A DNA stretch of 64,000 nt from Caprimulgus europaeus (lineage: Eukaryota > Chordata > Aves > Caprimulgiformes > Caprimulgidae), in NCBI GenBank assembly GCA_907165065.1, contig OU015526.1:72067723-72131722 (forward strand), read 5' to 3'. A program made the position numbers and the translations under genes. Position 1 is the first letter of the stretch, and the number at the start of each line of letters is the position of its first letter. Shown here one piece after another: positions 46,918 to 60,000 of this stretch. Under the pieces are notes generated by a model. The model did not search any database. It was not told where the DNA came from and saw only the letters and a list, made by a program, of their open reading frames with translations.

Positions 46918-49900
46918 TAAGTCTGTATAAAACTGACTGCATATATAAAGCAAAGACCAATCTAAATAAATTAATATTCTTAAATTAATTTTCTATATGC
47001 TAAAGACAAGCTGAAAATTTCAAAGCTAGTAAGATGCTAATATGATAACTGCATATTACAGTATAGGCATATAATATAGCATAGCAGTTTTGTGATAGTC
47101 TAGGCATCTAAGAGGCAAAAGTAATATGAGTAGTGACTGTTTTGTTACCTTGCAGGGAAAGTAGAGACAGGTGTCAAATGAACTCAAACATCTTCCAGAG
47201 GAAATCAAAGAGATGGGTAATTCTTAGAAAGCATTTTAAAGAGTTTGTCTGCTATGTTTTTTGTTGACAAGCAAGGTGATGTTATAATTTGTGTTTTCGT
47301 CATCATTGCCATACGACACTGCAACAATCGCTTTAACAGCATCCTCTGCAGACATCCCTCACAGGAGCTTTGGGCCCAGACATATTCACTGAGTATTCCC
47401 AGCAGTGAAGAGTGTCTTCAAGTTGGTTGTTACTTTGGGCCCAAAGTGAAAGACTAAGCCTTAGGACTCAAAGGTTGTAGCAGATCATAGCTCAAAGAAG
47501 CTGAGCTCTACTTGCTAACCAGTTTCATTAGCTCTCTTGATAACATAAGGGTAACTGAAGACACAATACTTAGAAAACATCGTCTCCTTTGAAGGGATGT
47601 CCATGTAGCCTTGACAAATTTGAGTTGCCAATGCATGATGGCACCAATATACTGAAAAGTAGGAAAAGAGAAGGCATCCTTGAGATTCAGAAGAATGTAG
47701 CCAACAGCAAATGAGGCAGAGACATAACTAGTAAAAAGTAACCAAATAAACTTTGAGTTGTGTATAATAACACACAACCAGCAGGTCAGTGATGGATTTT
47801 TCTTACCCTTTCTAAATGCTAGCAAATGCTCTGGAAGAAATCTAGAGTAAGAGACCTGGGTTTTGGGTAGGTATTGATAATGTGTTGTTTTTTCCTTTTG
47901 CAGCTCTGTTTACAATTCTGTAATAACCTGCCTATTATTATATTTTCATAAAATAAACTAGTATTATTTTTTCATGTAAATTTGACTAGTCAATTATATG
48001 GGTCTCCATTTGATTTGACAAGATGTGGGCTTGGTAGTGCTAGGTCTGTTTCCTATAGTGGCACATATATTTACCTTCAGTGCCACATACCCAAGAGACA
48101 TTTAAGATTCTCAAGAGCTGGCATGATGTTTTAGCACCCACCTGATAGGGTCAAATTCATGGACTTACAATGTCAGGCGTTAAATCAGAGGGAAAAGTAG
48201 TGTCCCCTGTCAAACGAAAAAAAAAAAAAAAATGTTATTCTTTGTGGAAAGAGATGACATAACTTCTGATATATTTGGAAAATTTTTTGTTATTTTATTG
48301 CCTCTAAAAAAAAAAAAGTTCACTCAAAGATAGGAAAAAAAATAATTTAAGTTTGATAAAATGACAGTGAACAAAATAGGGTAATTGTTTCAAATCTTCT
48401 ATTCAGTTTCTTTGATACACCTCTAAAAAAGTGTAATAGTTATTCATAGTCATTATACTCCCTGAAGTTAGATGTTGGCTAAATATAGGATTTTAAAATG
48501 TACTTGTGAGTTAAAGTGAGAAGACATTACTCTGGTGATGAAAGAAAACATGCCATTCTTTAATGTGCTTATTTTTTTAAATTAGATGACCAGTGTCAAT
48601 TCAGCTAACTTATATCCAAAATCCATTGGGTCCCTTTCATGCAAATATTTCTACAAACAAGTCCAATTAATGCCTTTGTGTTTTCTATACATGGAAGCAA
48701 GACCACAGAAAAAGGTTTTCACAACATTCAGATTTCTTCAGATTTAAAACGAATGACTATAATATATACGTGTTAAGAGATTGATAATATTGTCCTGTAG
48801 ACAGACAAATGACTAAAGAAAAATAAGTGTTCTTTCAACTTTTGCAATGTGTATATTACAGAATTATGACTGCAACTTAGAGGAGGGAGAATATTTAAAA
48901 AAATAAGCACAAGTACAATCCATTATAGTGAAAATATTTCAAACAAATACAATGCAAAATAGTTTCTCAAATTGAAATTAGTGACACAGTATTACAAACT
49001 TCAGGCAACCACTTTTGCAGAAGATAACAGTGTACGTAATGTATCAAGTATATATATATAAAGTCATGTTATTTTTATCAATAGGGATGGAGATAGAGGA
49101 AGTATGTAAAATATATTTCTCCTTTATAAGTTTCAAAGACCTGTTCCTTTGAGCAGTGTTTCCTTCTGCAATAAACTAATTACACTAATCAATGCCTTTC
49201 ATTGTTTATTTAGGCCATTTTTCCTAACTTTTCTGCAGACAGTTATGAAAACCTGTGGCTCATTATGCTGTACAGACTTATTTGAAATTGAAGCAGCTAT
49301 TAACACTGTAATAACAAAAAGAAGTATTAATTATCTGCTAGAGTCTAAATTCTGCTAAATTATTATTTCCACCATAATTATCAGGGTATACAGGCCACTG
49401 ATTACCCTCAAAAGCAATTAAGAATATTCCATGACACCACAGAATCAAGGGATCATGATAAATCTTTCAGATCATTTTTACAAGGCTGTGACAGACCCAA
49501 GGGCCCGCTAGAGTTAAGGCGAAGAGATGTGGACAGTGTCATACCTGAGCTTAAACTGGTGTTTGAGAATGCAGGATATCTCATACTCCAAAACTGAAAC
49601 ACTGTGAGCTCAGACTGAAAATTTAAGTTTGGTATTCAAGAATATAAGGGAAAATGAAAGCAGTTCTCATGTTTCAGAAAATTATTTCAGAAAAAATAAT
49701 ACCAACAGGTTTGAACAGTTTTCAGCACACTTACCACATCATTTAACACATGCAGCTTACTTAGATCTCACATAATCAAGCAGTTTGGAAACTGTTTTTA
49801 GAGTGAGCACACCACTCAGTTCAGTAAAGAACATATCAAACTATTTTATCAAATAGATATATGTAAACAAACAAACAAGCAAATTTCAAAACAATAACAG

Positions 49901-52900
49901 TCTTAAAAACATTTCTCATTGTAGTATCATGGAGAGATGTGCCCTGAAATAAATTAAATGAAATCCACATAAAAGTCAAAATTATATGAATCACTGTTAC
50001 GTTTAGTATAAGGTTCCTTGTTAATTTTGCAATACTGCATTTCCACTCCAGTCTGCCAAACTGTCCAACCGAGTCTCCCTGACGTACAGATCCCATTTTT
50101 GCTTTCCCACACTTCAGACAAGCCCAGCTACCTGAACCCTGACCCTGCTTCTACAGACATCCCTGGTTAACCTCCCATTTGGGATAAGCAAAGACATCTT
50201 TTTCACTTTGAGGAGTGCAAGTGAAACCACATAGATTACCATTTTTAAGAAACATGTGTATCAAAATATAACAAGACTGTCTTGACAAAAAACAAAAAAG
50301 GAAATATTTCAACCCTTTGCACATATGCATTAGAAAACTTCATTCATTTATGCTTCCTGTTCGAAAAGGAGCCCTGAACAATTGTTCCTGTGAAAAGACT
50401 AACACTTTTACAATCCTATTTTTCCATATATTAACAAAAAGGTGAATGACTAATGAGCATAGTTTTTTGATGAAGTACTTCTGTCCACCATACAGAAGTC
50501 CATATTCTGGGATGTAACATCATCTCTCCCTCTACAAAGTTATACTCAATACTCTGTTTTTGTTGTCAAGTCACCTCTATAACTGGAAATAGGCAGGTTT
50601 CAGAAAAAAATATAAACATACCTCTGAGTCATAGGTACAGAATGTAACTAATGGAAAAGAGATTGCATTACTTTCCTGAATTATTTTTTGTGTGTAAACA
50701 GTAACACAATATTGATTTGTGTTCACTTAGGTATTCTGACCTTACTGTCCTCATTATAACATTAGCACTTATCCTAACATGTTTCATCAAAGACTATGTA
50801 TGTACAGATTACATTGCATTACTGGCAATAAGCCATACAGAGAAGAAAATGGCAGCATCAGCCAGATAGATGACAGAAGCCTGCTTACCAAAGATTTGGC
50901 TTTTGTTCCTCTCTGCCTCAGCTGGAAGGCAAATTTTCTCGATATCCTGATGTTTCCATTCCTAAGATTCATCATCAATCTTTGCTATTCTCCAATCTGC
51001 TTATGTTATTTCTATAACTGAATCCACCAGTTAAAGCTCTGACCCTCCAAGAACAAAATGTCTACATATACACTAGCAAATGAGTACTTAATTCAGTTTC
51101 TATTGACATGAGTAGACAAGAAGATTCCACAATAATGTCTCAGCACTTCCTCTGGCTTTAAAAGGAACATTTAAATCTTCAATGTTCAACCCCAAAAATC
51201 TAGCTTCCAGATCTGGTGATCATACCTGAATCTATCACCAATAAATCACATTGCTGATATGATGATTTCTTTTATTTAAATGTTGGGGTTTTTTCCACAT
51301 TAAAAATCCCTAAGAATCAATAAATACTCCTAGAGATAAAATAAACCAGCTGTTACATGATAAATTAAGCAAGTTCTTATAAACATGATAAAAGTTTAAA
51401 AATCATAAAGGGTTCTCTACAGGTGCTAATTTTACTACTTGAATGAAATTAATAAGACTCTCCATAAAACAGCAGGAGATCCTTAGATTACATGAGTAAT
51501 CAGCAAGAAAATTCATTGTGGATTCAAGAAGCACAAAATGTTTGCGTGATGTATGCAAAAGTGGTACTTTATTCTCTGCAGTGAACAATTCTGAGTCCTT
51601 ATAATAGAAAAATATTTAATAGTTTGAAAACTCTTGAGGCATAGTTTTAAAAAGTTGTTCAACTGTGATTAATTCCTCTCACGACAAACTAGTAATGAAG
51701 GAAGGACCGCCTTATTTTAATATTCAGTAGGATCCATTATTAAAGTAACTATTGAAGATTAAACAGTGGATATAGAGACAACTGAAAATCCAACTTGATG
51801 TCTAGGGAAGTAAGGTTTAGGAAAGTGAGCTTCACAAATCAGGTAATACCTTAATCTGAAAAGGTAAACTACTGATAACCTGCAACAGCATACAGGCAAG
51901 TGACAAATTTAACATTAGAAAACAAAGACATTTTCCATTGCATTTAATTGTAGACATTCTGATTCTTTAAGGAATGTTTTCTTTTAGGGTGCAATTAGAA
52001 TGCACTGGTTGCATAGCATATTTAGCTCAATAGCTAATGGACTTTTACCTCAGACCATTTCTTGGCTGCTATATGTATAACATATTTATTTGCACAACTA
52101 CTTATTACTGTAAACCTCATGTATGTTTTACAAACCATTTCAGATGAGGAAGTTCTAGCAGTAGTCCCAAAGAGGAAATTCTATCCCATTTGTGCTATTA
52201 CATTATGAGCAAATTATGCCTTCTGAGAAATAGCTTATAGCTCAGCTTTTATCTTTTTTTCAAAAATCTTTTATTACAACATACCATGGAATCATGAGTT
52301 TGTGTTCTATACATTTAATATTTATTGATTCCTGCAATTAATTGCTTTTGTTTTGTACTTTTGGGTTTAATTAAGTGGACTAAAAGTGTCAATACACCAT
52401 AGCTGTTCAACTGATTCACAAATGAAACTAAATAATATTTTATCATGGCTATTAATGAAACAAGCAAGGCGACTGGATGGGTCAGGAAATTAGTAATAAT
52501 AACTGAATATATGGCCTTTAATTTTTAGATTGACTGCTTAGCACAGATTGACAGTAGCTAAAATGATTGTAATCTAAGGATGCTGACTTACTTATGTTGC
52601 ATATGTTGTGTGAAATGAGATTACTGGAAACAGTTTAGTTTCTGGCATCCACACCTCAAAAGCCATCACCAAATGGCATCCTTTGCTAAGTAAACTTGCA
52701 CAGTACAGTGCTTAAAGACATCATCTGTTTCTGCTCATGTCCCAAACAGAGGTGAGCAAATTCTGCCTAAGTTTGGAACTGACTGAAAACTACTTGACTG
52801 TGTCAGTACAGTGCTAAACCAAAGCAAATAAATCCTACAAACAGGCCACAGATATTAGCTGGAGCTTGGAAGCATAAAAATATGTTCATGTGGCTTTTGA

Positions 52901-53662
52901 GTTGAATATATGTCATATTCTGCAGGTCTATAGTGTGAGCAGTGGCAATTTATGATGTGGATATATCCATTTACAGTTCAGTAAAGAGTCTTTGTATTAA
53001 GTAATTTGGGGACTGGCATGCATGGTGACCTTTGTAAATGTTCGCCTCATTACAGGACTGTAACTGAGCAATGTAAATGGACTCATTGCTGCAGAACACG
53101 CTGCACTTGTCAAGTAGAAAAAAAGAAGACGTCTATTTCCAGAGTTTTTGCCATTTCTCAAGAATATTATATTAAAGCGTATGCAAAGAAATAGGTTGTA
53201 TTGTTGAGGTAAATTGGCATATCTTCTTTGATAGCAACAAAAATTTGGAGAAGGAGGAAAACCTGGCCCAGAATATGAATTAAAATCCAATTTCCCTGCT
53301 TAAAATACAAGTTGTACATTAACAGATGTTATCAGCTCTAACTTATTAATTTCCTATATCTATTCTATGCAGGTTCTTTTAGAGTCATAATTTGAAAATC
53401 ATCTGAACACATATTGTTTCTAATATCTAATTAGTTAATTTACCCTAAAACATGGATGCTCACAAATTGTTCATCATTAACCAGAAGGCTTAAAGTGAAA
53501 CTTCATTTGTCAATATTGTAGTCTACTCATGAAGTTACTGTCTGTTAAGGAATACTAGTCATTTAGCTTAAATAATCATCTTTAAAATAGAATTAATTGC
53601 TCTGTGTGATTTAATATACTGTGTGTTAGTATAACTTATTTAGCATGAGTAGCTAGATTTAC
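46918..53662. other. AT-rich DNA, candidate conserved blocks, no gene
   Basis: Contains a 16-bp perfect palindrome (47432-47447), an A16 run (48217-48232), a TA tract near 49050 and pentamer-rich A/T sequence. About 49145-49420 and 52320-52560 look like complex, low-repeat AT-rich sequence of the sort often conserved near developmental genes. The longest open frame is 105 codons (47508-47825, minus) with no motif. Confidence 0.4.
47432..47447. repeat. 16-bp perfect palindrome
   Basis: ACTTTGGGCCCAAAGT reads the same on both strands. Its left part, CTTTGGGCCCA, also occurs 65 bases upstream at 47368-47378. Confidence 0.95.
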
Positions 53663-54127
53663 TGAAGCCTTAGGCTGCAAGCTCCAAACTTTCACCTAGA
53701 AAAGTTGAACTTATCTTGAACCGTTGCTTAGTTATGTGAAGGAAAGCCCTAAAAACAGTGCAAATTAGAGATAAGGAGGCTATGACTGTCAGCAGAAGCT
53801 GCAACCTCTCCAGATAAGAACACCTAGAGTGGCCCAACTGGAGAAAAATAAGGAATCTAGTAAGGAACAAGACAACTCCAGACAAAAAGATTACCATAGG
53901 ACCAAGAGGCGTGTGCAAGGCTCATGAACAACATGTGAAGAATGGATGTATAGACTGTAAGGGAATAAACAACCAGGGATTTCTTTGTTCTGGGTCCCCC
54001 TACAGAGGCTGCTCCTACCACTGCTCAAGCTGCTCCTACTGCTGTAACACTCAAATTATTTACTTTTCTGAATCTGGTGTTTGAGACTCTGCTATGGAGA
54101 ACGTAGGGTGAAGAAATTACTTTAACA
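53663..54127 (+). mobile_element. Probable LTR of an endogenous retrovirus, family unknown
   Basis: The stretch resembles an LTR in layout. A U3-like part includes CAGATAAGAACACCTAGAG and AGGCGTGTGCAAGGCTCATGA. A TATA-like TGTATAGACT lies near 53947. AATAAA follows at 53963-53968, then a C/T-rich R-U5 with CTTTGTTCTGGGTCCCCCTA and TTTTCTGAATCTGGTGTTTG. The same TATA to AATAAA compactness is seen in the ERVK-type LTR at 13316. A possible right end is TTTAACA at 54121-54127. The left end is uncertain and no target duplication was found. Confidence 0.5.
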
Positions 54128-54695
54128 GTGATGGTCTTTTCAGGCATCAGTATGTTATCAAACCATCCTTTCCCAGGCTTTCAATGTTTTCCCTGTCTTA
54201 CATGCAAGGCAATTTGTCATTTATCAACTTCCTTTCAAACATCCTAGCCTCTCCCCTCTCCCCTGTCAAAAGACAGCATTCAGCTAAAAAAGTTTATAAG
54301 ACGCAATTTTGAAAAAGCTGGCTGACCTGGCTCTCAAAGGATCACAATATTCTCAGATTTTTGCCAAGGATCCGTGTTTTTGTGCCTCTTCTCCCCAGAT
54401 ATCTTATCATGCTGAATCTCCTTCTAAAATAACTTTGGCTTATTCCCCTCCCTCCACACACAACCATACACGTACTTATTTATAGATATATATTTATACA
54501 CATATAGGTTTACTGGCCCTCATCTAAGGCAGATTTTCTGTAATGCCTTCATCCATTTTCTCCCTGACTAGGGGCAAATTGGTCTCACTTCTCTTTCAGT
54601 TTACTGTTTAAGGACACATACTAATCTTATGTCCTAGGCAAAAAAAATCAGACCATCTTCCAATAATAAAGCACCATGATGGGTTACACAGAAAC
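54128..54695. other. Spacer, no gene recognised
   Basis: Ordinary AT-rich sequence with pyrimidine-rich patches (54235-54265, 54440-54470). No motif-bearing frame. Confidence 0.5.
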
Positions 54696-55006
54696 GATAT
54701 AAATATGTAAAGGGCGAATGTCAGGAGGATGGAGCCAGTGATGTCCAATGGTAGGACAGGGGGCAATGGGTGTAAGGAGGTTCCTCTTAAATTTGAGAAG
54801 GAACTTCTTTACTGTGAGAGTAACAGAGCACTGGAACAGGCTGCCCAAGGAGGTTGTGGAGTCTCCTTCTCTGGAGACATTCAAGACCCGCCTGGACACC
54901 TTCCTGTGTGATCTCATTTAGGTGTTCCTGCTCCGGCAGGGGGATTGGACTAGATGATCTTTCAAGGTCCCTTCCAATCCCTAACCTTCTGTGATTCTGT
55001 GTGATT
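54696..55006 (+). mobile_element. CR1 3' end fragment
   Basis: Starts in the ORF2 'INVYKCLKG' region (ATAAATATGTAAAGGGCGAA). It continues through the 'RNFFTVRVTEHWNRLPKEVVESPSLE' region and the ORF2 stop near 54920. The 3' UTR has GATTGGACTAGATGATCTTT, and the element ends with the terminal repeat TTCTGTGATTCTGTGTGATT (54988-55007). The UTR is close to that of the CR1 at 18620. In the 'DRTRGN' region the sequence is out of frame. Confidence 0.92.
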
Positions 55007-56074
55007 TGTAAAAGATTTATATTTTGGAATAATATTTATGTTTTTCATATTTTCTGCAAATACAAATGCAGGACATATTAACATATTTCCCTGGGTTTTC
55101 TGGGACTAGATCAAATGGAAAATTTCATCAGAATCTTTGAAATCATGTAAACAACAAACATGAGCAGATGCATTTTAAGTATTAACTGCTAAAGCACCAT
55201 GAGAACCTCAGCACTGGCAGATTTGCTCCAATTCCTCTGCCAAAGGGTAGGTAGGTATTCTCTACCCTGAAAGCATTCCATACAAGAGATTAATGTGAAA
55301 TTCAATTTACATAGCTGAGGCACATATCCCAAAAAGCCTCATCATCATTACATTTAATCCTGATAAAGTTCACAGTAATTTCTATGTTACATTATTTAGG
55401 CATGAATTAAAGAGAATAGTCAGTAACCCAAAATGCAAATAATTATACCTTCTCTTCCAAAAAGGTATCTTTGGATCCTTTTAATATTAGTTCAGCATCT
55501 ACAGAAGTGATATTAACTACAAACACACACACAAGCTCTGTATCATGATGGATTAGCTCCATACTTTAATGCCCTGTTGCTCTGTGACAGATCTTTATCA
55601 TGTCACTTCTTTGCCCATATCCTTATCTAGTAATTTAGAAAAAAAAAACCCAGGCTATTCCTCAATAAATGATCCCGTGTAATCACAAAGTCTAAAATAA
55701 ATATGTTAAAGTTTAAAATATATATGCCAGTTGTCTACTTTTATCTACTTTGCAGACTAGACTCAAGTTTTCAACAATGTCTACAGTGGGCAATGTAGAA
55801 CAAGTGCAAGATTCCCACTTTTGTGTTCAGCCAGGCTGGTAACTCTGGAAATGGTATTCATACACTGCTGTGCCCAAAGCACGCTCTCTGAAAAAGATGC
55901 CTGGGAAGATGACAAAAAGAGGCAGCCAAATGGTGCATACAGTGACCCTCAGAAAGATGAAGACTTTAAAAGCAACAATAACCACAAAAATACACAGACA
56001 AAATCTGAACCATGCATGTAAGGTAGGAATTGAAATACAATTTATACCTTGGAAGAGTTGCAACTTCAGCTTCT

Positions 56075-56129
56075 CCTATTCCTTATATTCACTGTGTTTA
56101 AATTAATCTAATGGAGCTGTTTCCATCAG
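56075..56129. repeat. 55-bp direct repeat, copy 1
   Basis: Starts CCTATTCCTTATATTCACTG and ends GCTGTTTCCATCAG. It is identical to 58726-58780. Left of both copies there is also AGTTGCAA at slightly different spacing (13 versus 4 intervening bases). Confidence 0.97.
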
Positions 56130-58725
56130 TTTCTCCCCTTTGCTGCCCCCTTTTGCTAAACGTGAAGTTGTTTGTGTGTATGTTATGGTCAAATTAAAAG
56201 CTGTACAAGACCTTTAAAGAGAAGAAAATAGGCCTAAGGACTGAGAATTTTATAAGCAGCCTGAGATTCCAGTTTCTAAAATCCCCAGAACCACTTTGAA
56301 AATCTCAACCTAAATGTTTAGCAGAGTTACTATCTGGTTTTCTTTCAAACTGCAAATCCCAGTTGTTCTCAGAATTTCCTAATGCGGAACACGCTTATCC
56401 ATGAAACATAAGCTGTGGTTAGGATGAAACCTTTGACCTGCATTCTCTCCATAGATACAAACTGTCTGTCAATATACCACAGCACTACTACTGTTCAGCT
56501 CACCTTGTATTTAGAAACCCTTGTACTTTAGGATTTAGGAGGATTCAGAAACCAGGTTTTTAAATAATTTTGGCAAATTCTAATGTAAAAAGCATTATTT
56601 GCCTGTTTCAAGTTTTTTAATATGATGTAAAAGAATGTGAGGTGGTTAAAAACACAAAGCACTGTGGAAAGGAAGCAGGCGTTCTAGATAAAAGTACTTA
56701 AGATTAATTTAACATGCACAGGATTTCCCAATTAAAACTTTCACATTAGCACTGCATTTTAAACAGTTAATCTCCTAATGACACATCCCCAGCAATGAGA
56801 AGTGAATTGTAGGACTGAATATGGCCCTGAGGCCTGCATCTGGAAAAGGCTGTACTTTTGTAAATGCTGGATTTAAGCTGCGGTCTGAAATTCTGCAAAG
56901 AAAGAGCTGCACTGCCACCTACTGTCAAGATGCCTTTTGCTATCAGGAGCTGCCAGGACAAGTGAAAAATCCTTCCTGCTCCTGCACAAAGTGTTGAATG
57001 CTGTTGACCAAAGTGCACAAAAAAGAAAATGGTGCAACTTAATTCTTCGTGCACACAACTTTATTTTACTCTAGTAGTTGGAAAGGCTGATTGCCTCTTT
57101 TTTTCTGACTTTTCTTCATAATATAATAAAAGCAAAAGAATGTGGTGCTGAACAATGTGGGAGAGCCTATTCCAAGCCGTTATTTTCTCTTATTCCCAGA
57201 TCTCCACTGTCATACCTTTGAATCCTAGCTGATTTGCAGTCATCTCAGCTAATGATACTCTGCCTGACTCATCCAAAAGAGGTATGTTGCAGTTGACTTA
57301 TTCTCTTCCCTTAGGGGCCAAAGGCATTAATTTTATGACGTGCCTGATCTCCAAGAGTCTAGATGTGAAAGAGTCTTGCACAGCAGCTCGTGGCACTGCT
57401 GTGGAGATACTGACTTAACTGAAACAGAGCTTTACTGCATTTTCCTCTCAGGGTCTTTTTTGACAGCTAAATTTACAACATCTCAAGAACAGCTACTCCC
57501 TTTCCCAGTAAACATATTTGCTACCAATTGCTCATGAAATAAACTTTCATAAGTAGCAGAAAACAAAGGGAATTCATATTTCAGAATGCAAAGAAAGAAA
57601 TTTACCTAATAGTGAAATAGGGAAAACAGAACATCAGGGTAAATGAAAGTGTCAGCTGTGCTCTCTGTAAATTCTGGTGAATGTGAGCAACTATTTATCG
57701 AGGATTTAAGATACATTAGAAGATAACTAGGTGTCTTTTCTGCTCTTTGCCTTAATTGTATGTGAAAATAGTATCAGAGATATACAGGTGAGAGAATACC
57801 CATCCTCATGTGCATAGTTGTTTGGCAACATTAAATCACAGAGTTACGTATCATCTGGAAGAGCCCCGGGTATGGGGCGGGTGGGGAAATATCTCCAATT
57901 CAGTGTAAGTCAAAGGTGTCTCAGAAGACTGAAGTTGTGAGCACATTCTCAAAGAAACATATGCCTTTCCTACATTACCATCAAAATAAGTCCAAAACAA
58001 GCAAGATAGCTTAATTGCGTTTTCTAAAGACTGGGAATTTTTTTTGTTTATTTGTAATGGACAGGAGCTGCTGCAGCTACAGATTCACTTGTTTAATAAC
58101 TGGGGAAAAAAGTTCCAGGTATCCTAACACTCTCTCTATTCTCCTCTGCCTTTGGTCCTAACAGTACTCAAAATTTCAAGTACAACGCAAATCTCCATTC
58201 TGTGTCTTTTTATAGATATACAATATGGTAATAGCACCATACAGTTTACGTGTTCAGACCGTAGAAGAGAGCTGTTTCTTTTTAAAAGCATAAATATAGT
58301 ACAATAATCCTTGAGAAAAAAAAAATTTCCAGACATTCACACATGAAGTCTCATTTCACTTTTCATTTATCAAGAGAATAGTTCTGAAGAATTAATTCTG
58401 CTAGAAATTTTATTCTATCTGTTGTCCTAAAATGAAAATCTTCTATTTGTCTATTCATTGTCTTACATGCTGTAGGGCTGTTACTGCAAACATATTCAGA
58501 ATTTTTGTTTCCATTACAGAACAGTAGCAAGAGAGGTATTTAAAAAAAAAAAAAAACCAAAAACCACACCAAAAAAACACCAACTTTTTTTTTTCTGCCT
58601 TTGTAGAAATGCTACCTTTTCTTCCCACTGGAAATTCTTAAATTATCTCCCTTCCATCAACAAACCCAAATGGTAAGATTTATATGACATATTATGTAAT
58701 ATTAATAGAAGAAAGTTGCAATTTA

Positions 58726-58780
58726 CCTATTCCTTATATTCACTGTGTTTAAATTAATCTAATGGAGCTGTTTCCATCAG
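58726..58780. repeat. 55-bp direct repeat, copy 2
   Basis: Identical to 56075-56129 and in the same orientation, 2651 bases away. Flanks to the right differ completely (TTTCTCCCC versus AAATAGTAG). Confidence 0.97.
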
Positions 58781-59995
58781 AAATAGTAGATTTTTAAGCC
58801 ATCTCTACAAAAGCCCTTCAGGCAACAAAGTTAGACTAATTAATTATATGTTTTCATCTTGTCTTTACACAAAATCATCTGACAAGACAAATACATAGCA
58901 AAAGAAGACCAGAAAAAAAAATTTAGGAAGACTAATCTGCCCGTCTACACTTTCTGAAGCTGTTGTTTGGTTTCATACCATCACCATACTTGGTCAAAGG
59001 CACTTGTGATTTTTACCTATGTTAGCAAAAACTTTGTCCAGGAGACACATTTGAGCAGAAGTCTGAAAATTTGATGTTCTATAACACAAGTATTTAAGCA
59101 GACCTTAAACCAAAAGCATTTTGGATTGCTACTGTGAACCAAAAATATTTACTTTATTTCTGTATTTATTTCCATAGCACTGTTTCATTTTCTCTGCTCT
59201 TTTCTATTTCCTCTCTCCCAAACTGACTCTCTTGGTATCCTTACTCTTTACACAAAAAAAACCCCATCCAAAAGCATTTGAGCTGAACCTTCAAGCCACC
59301 AAAGTTCAGCTGTGCCCAAGGCAGGAAAAATAGGCTGTCCATTTTCAAAAGAAACTACTGTGAATATAAAAATTGATGGAGGCCTGAAAAAGCAAACAAA
59401 ACAAACAAAACAAAACTGTGGGAAAATCATTAAGATTGTTTTGACAATGAACAATATTTAAGAAAAAACAATACGTATTCCTTTTTGGTGTTATCTTTTG
59501 TCAAGGATCTATCCTGCAATGCATTCTGTTTTGCAAGTTATCATTTTTAGCACTGGAAAAGCAAAGACAAAGGCCAGAACCTCAGATACTGTAAAGGTTG
59601 TGACTTGATGGCACATAATAGCACTGCTCTAATAGCAAGGAAGAATAAAAAAAATTCTGATGTACTGCAGTGCAAACCCAAGACTTCTACTGTTTGCAGT
59701 GAACTTGAGAATTCACTTAATGAGCAAGCTTCATGAACTTACAGCACAAATGTTGCCATACAGGCTAAGAGAATAAACCTCTGGCTCTCAAGTAGAGATG
59801 TAACCTTTCAGAGCCCCAATGTCACTTTCTGACAGAGACTGAGTGAAGTACTGCCCAGGTTCCTGCTAATGACTGACAGGATGTCCAAATGACAACATGG
59901 CAATTGAACAGAGCAAAATAAAAGTACAACTCTCAAAACTGACAATGGTTAGCCACATAAAGAAAAACATCAAGGCTAACAAAAATGACATGTTA

Positions 59996-60000
59996 CAAGG
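59996..60000. repeat. Target-site duplication, left copy (CAAGG)
   Basis: Repeated exactly at 60606-60610 on the other side of the LTR. Confidence 0.85.

Larger units (their letters stand above)
55007..60000. other. AT-rich DNA with an exact 55-bp direct duplication
   Basis: No gene recognised (frames 95 codons or fewer). Apart from the duplication listed separately it holds an A15 run (58542-58556) and an AAAC-type tract near 59390-59415. Confidence 0.45.

Noticed and set aside
49440..49490. CACAGAATCAAGGGATCATG resembling a reversed CR1 3' end
   Set aside because: The match is short and the ORF2 part that should follow is not recognisable.
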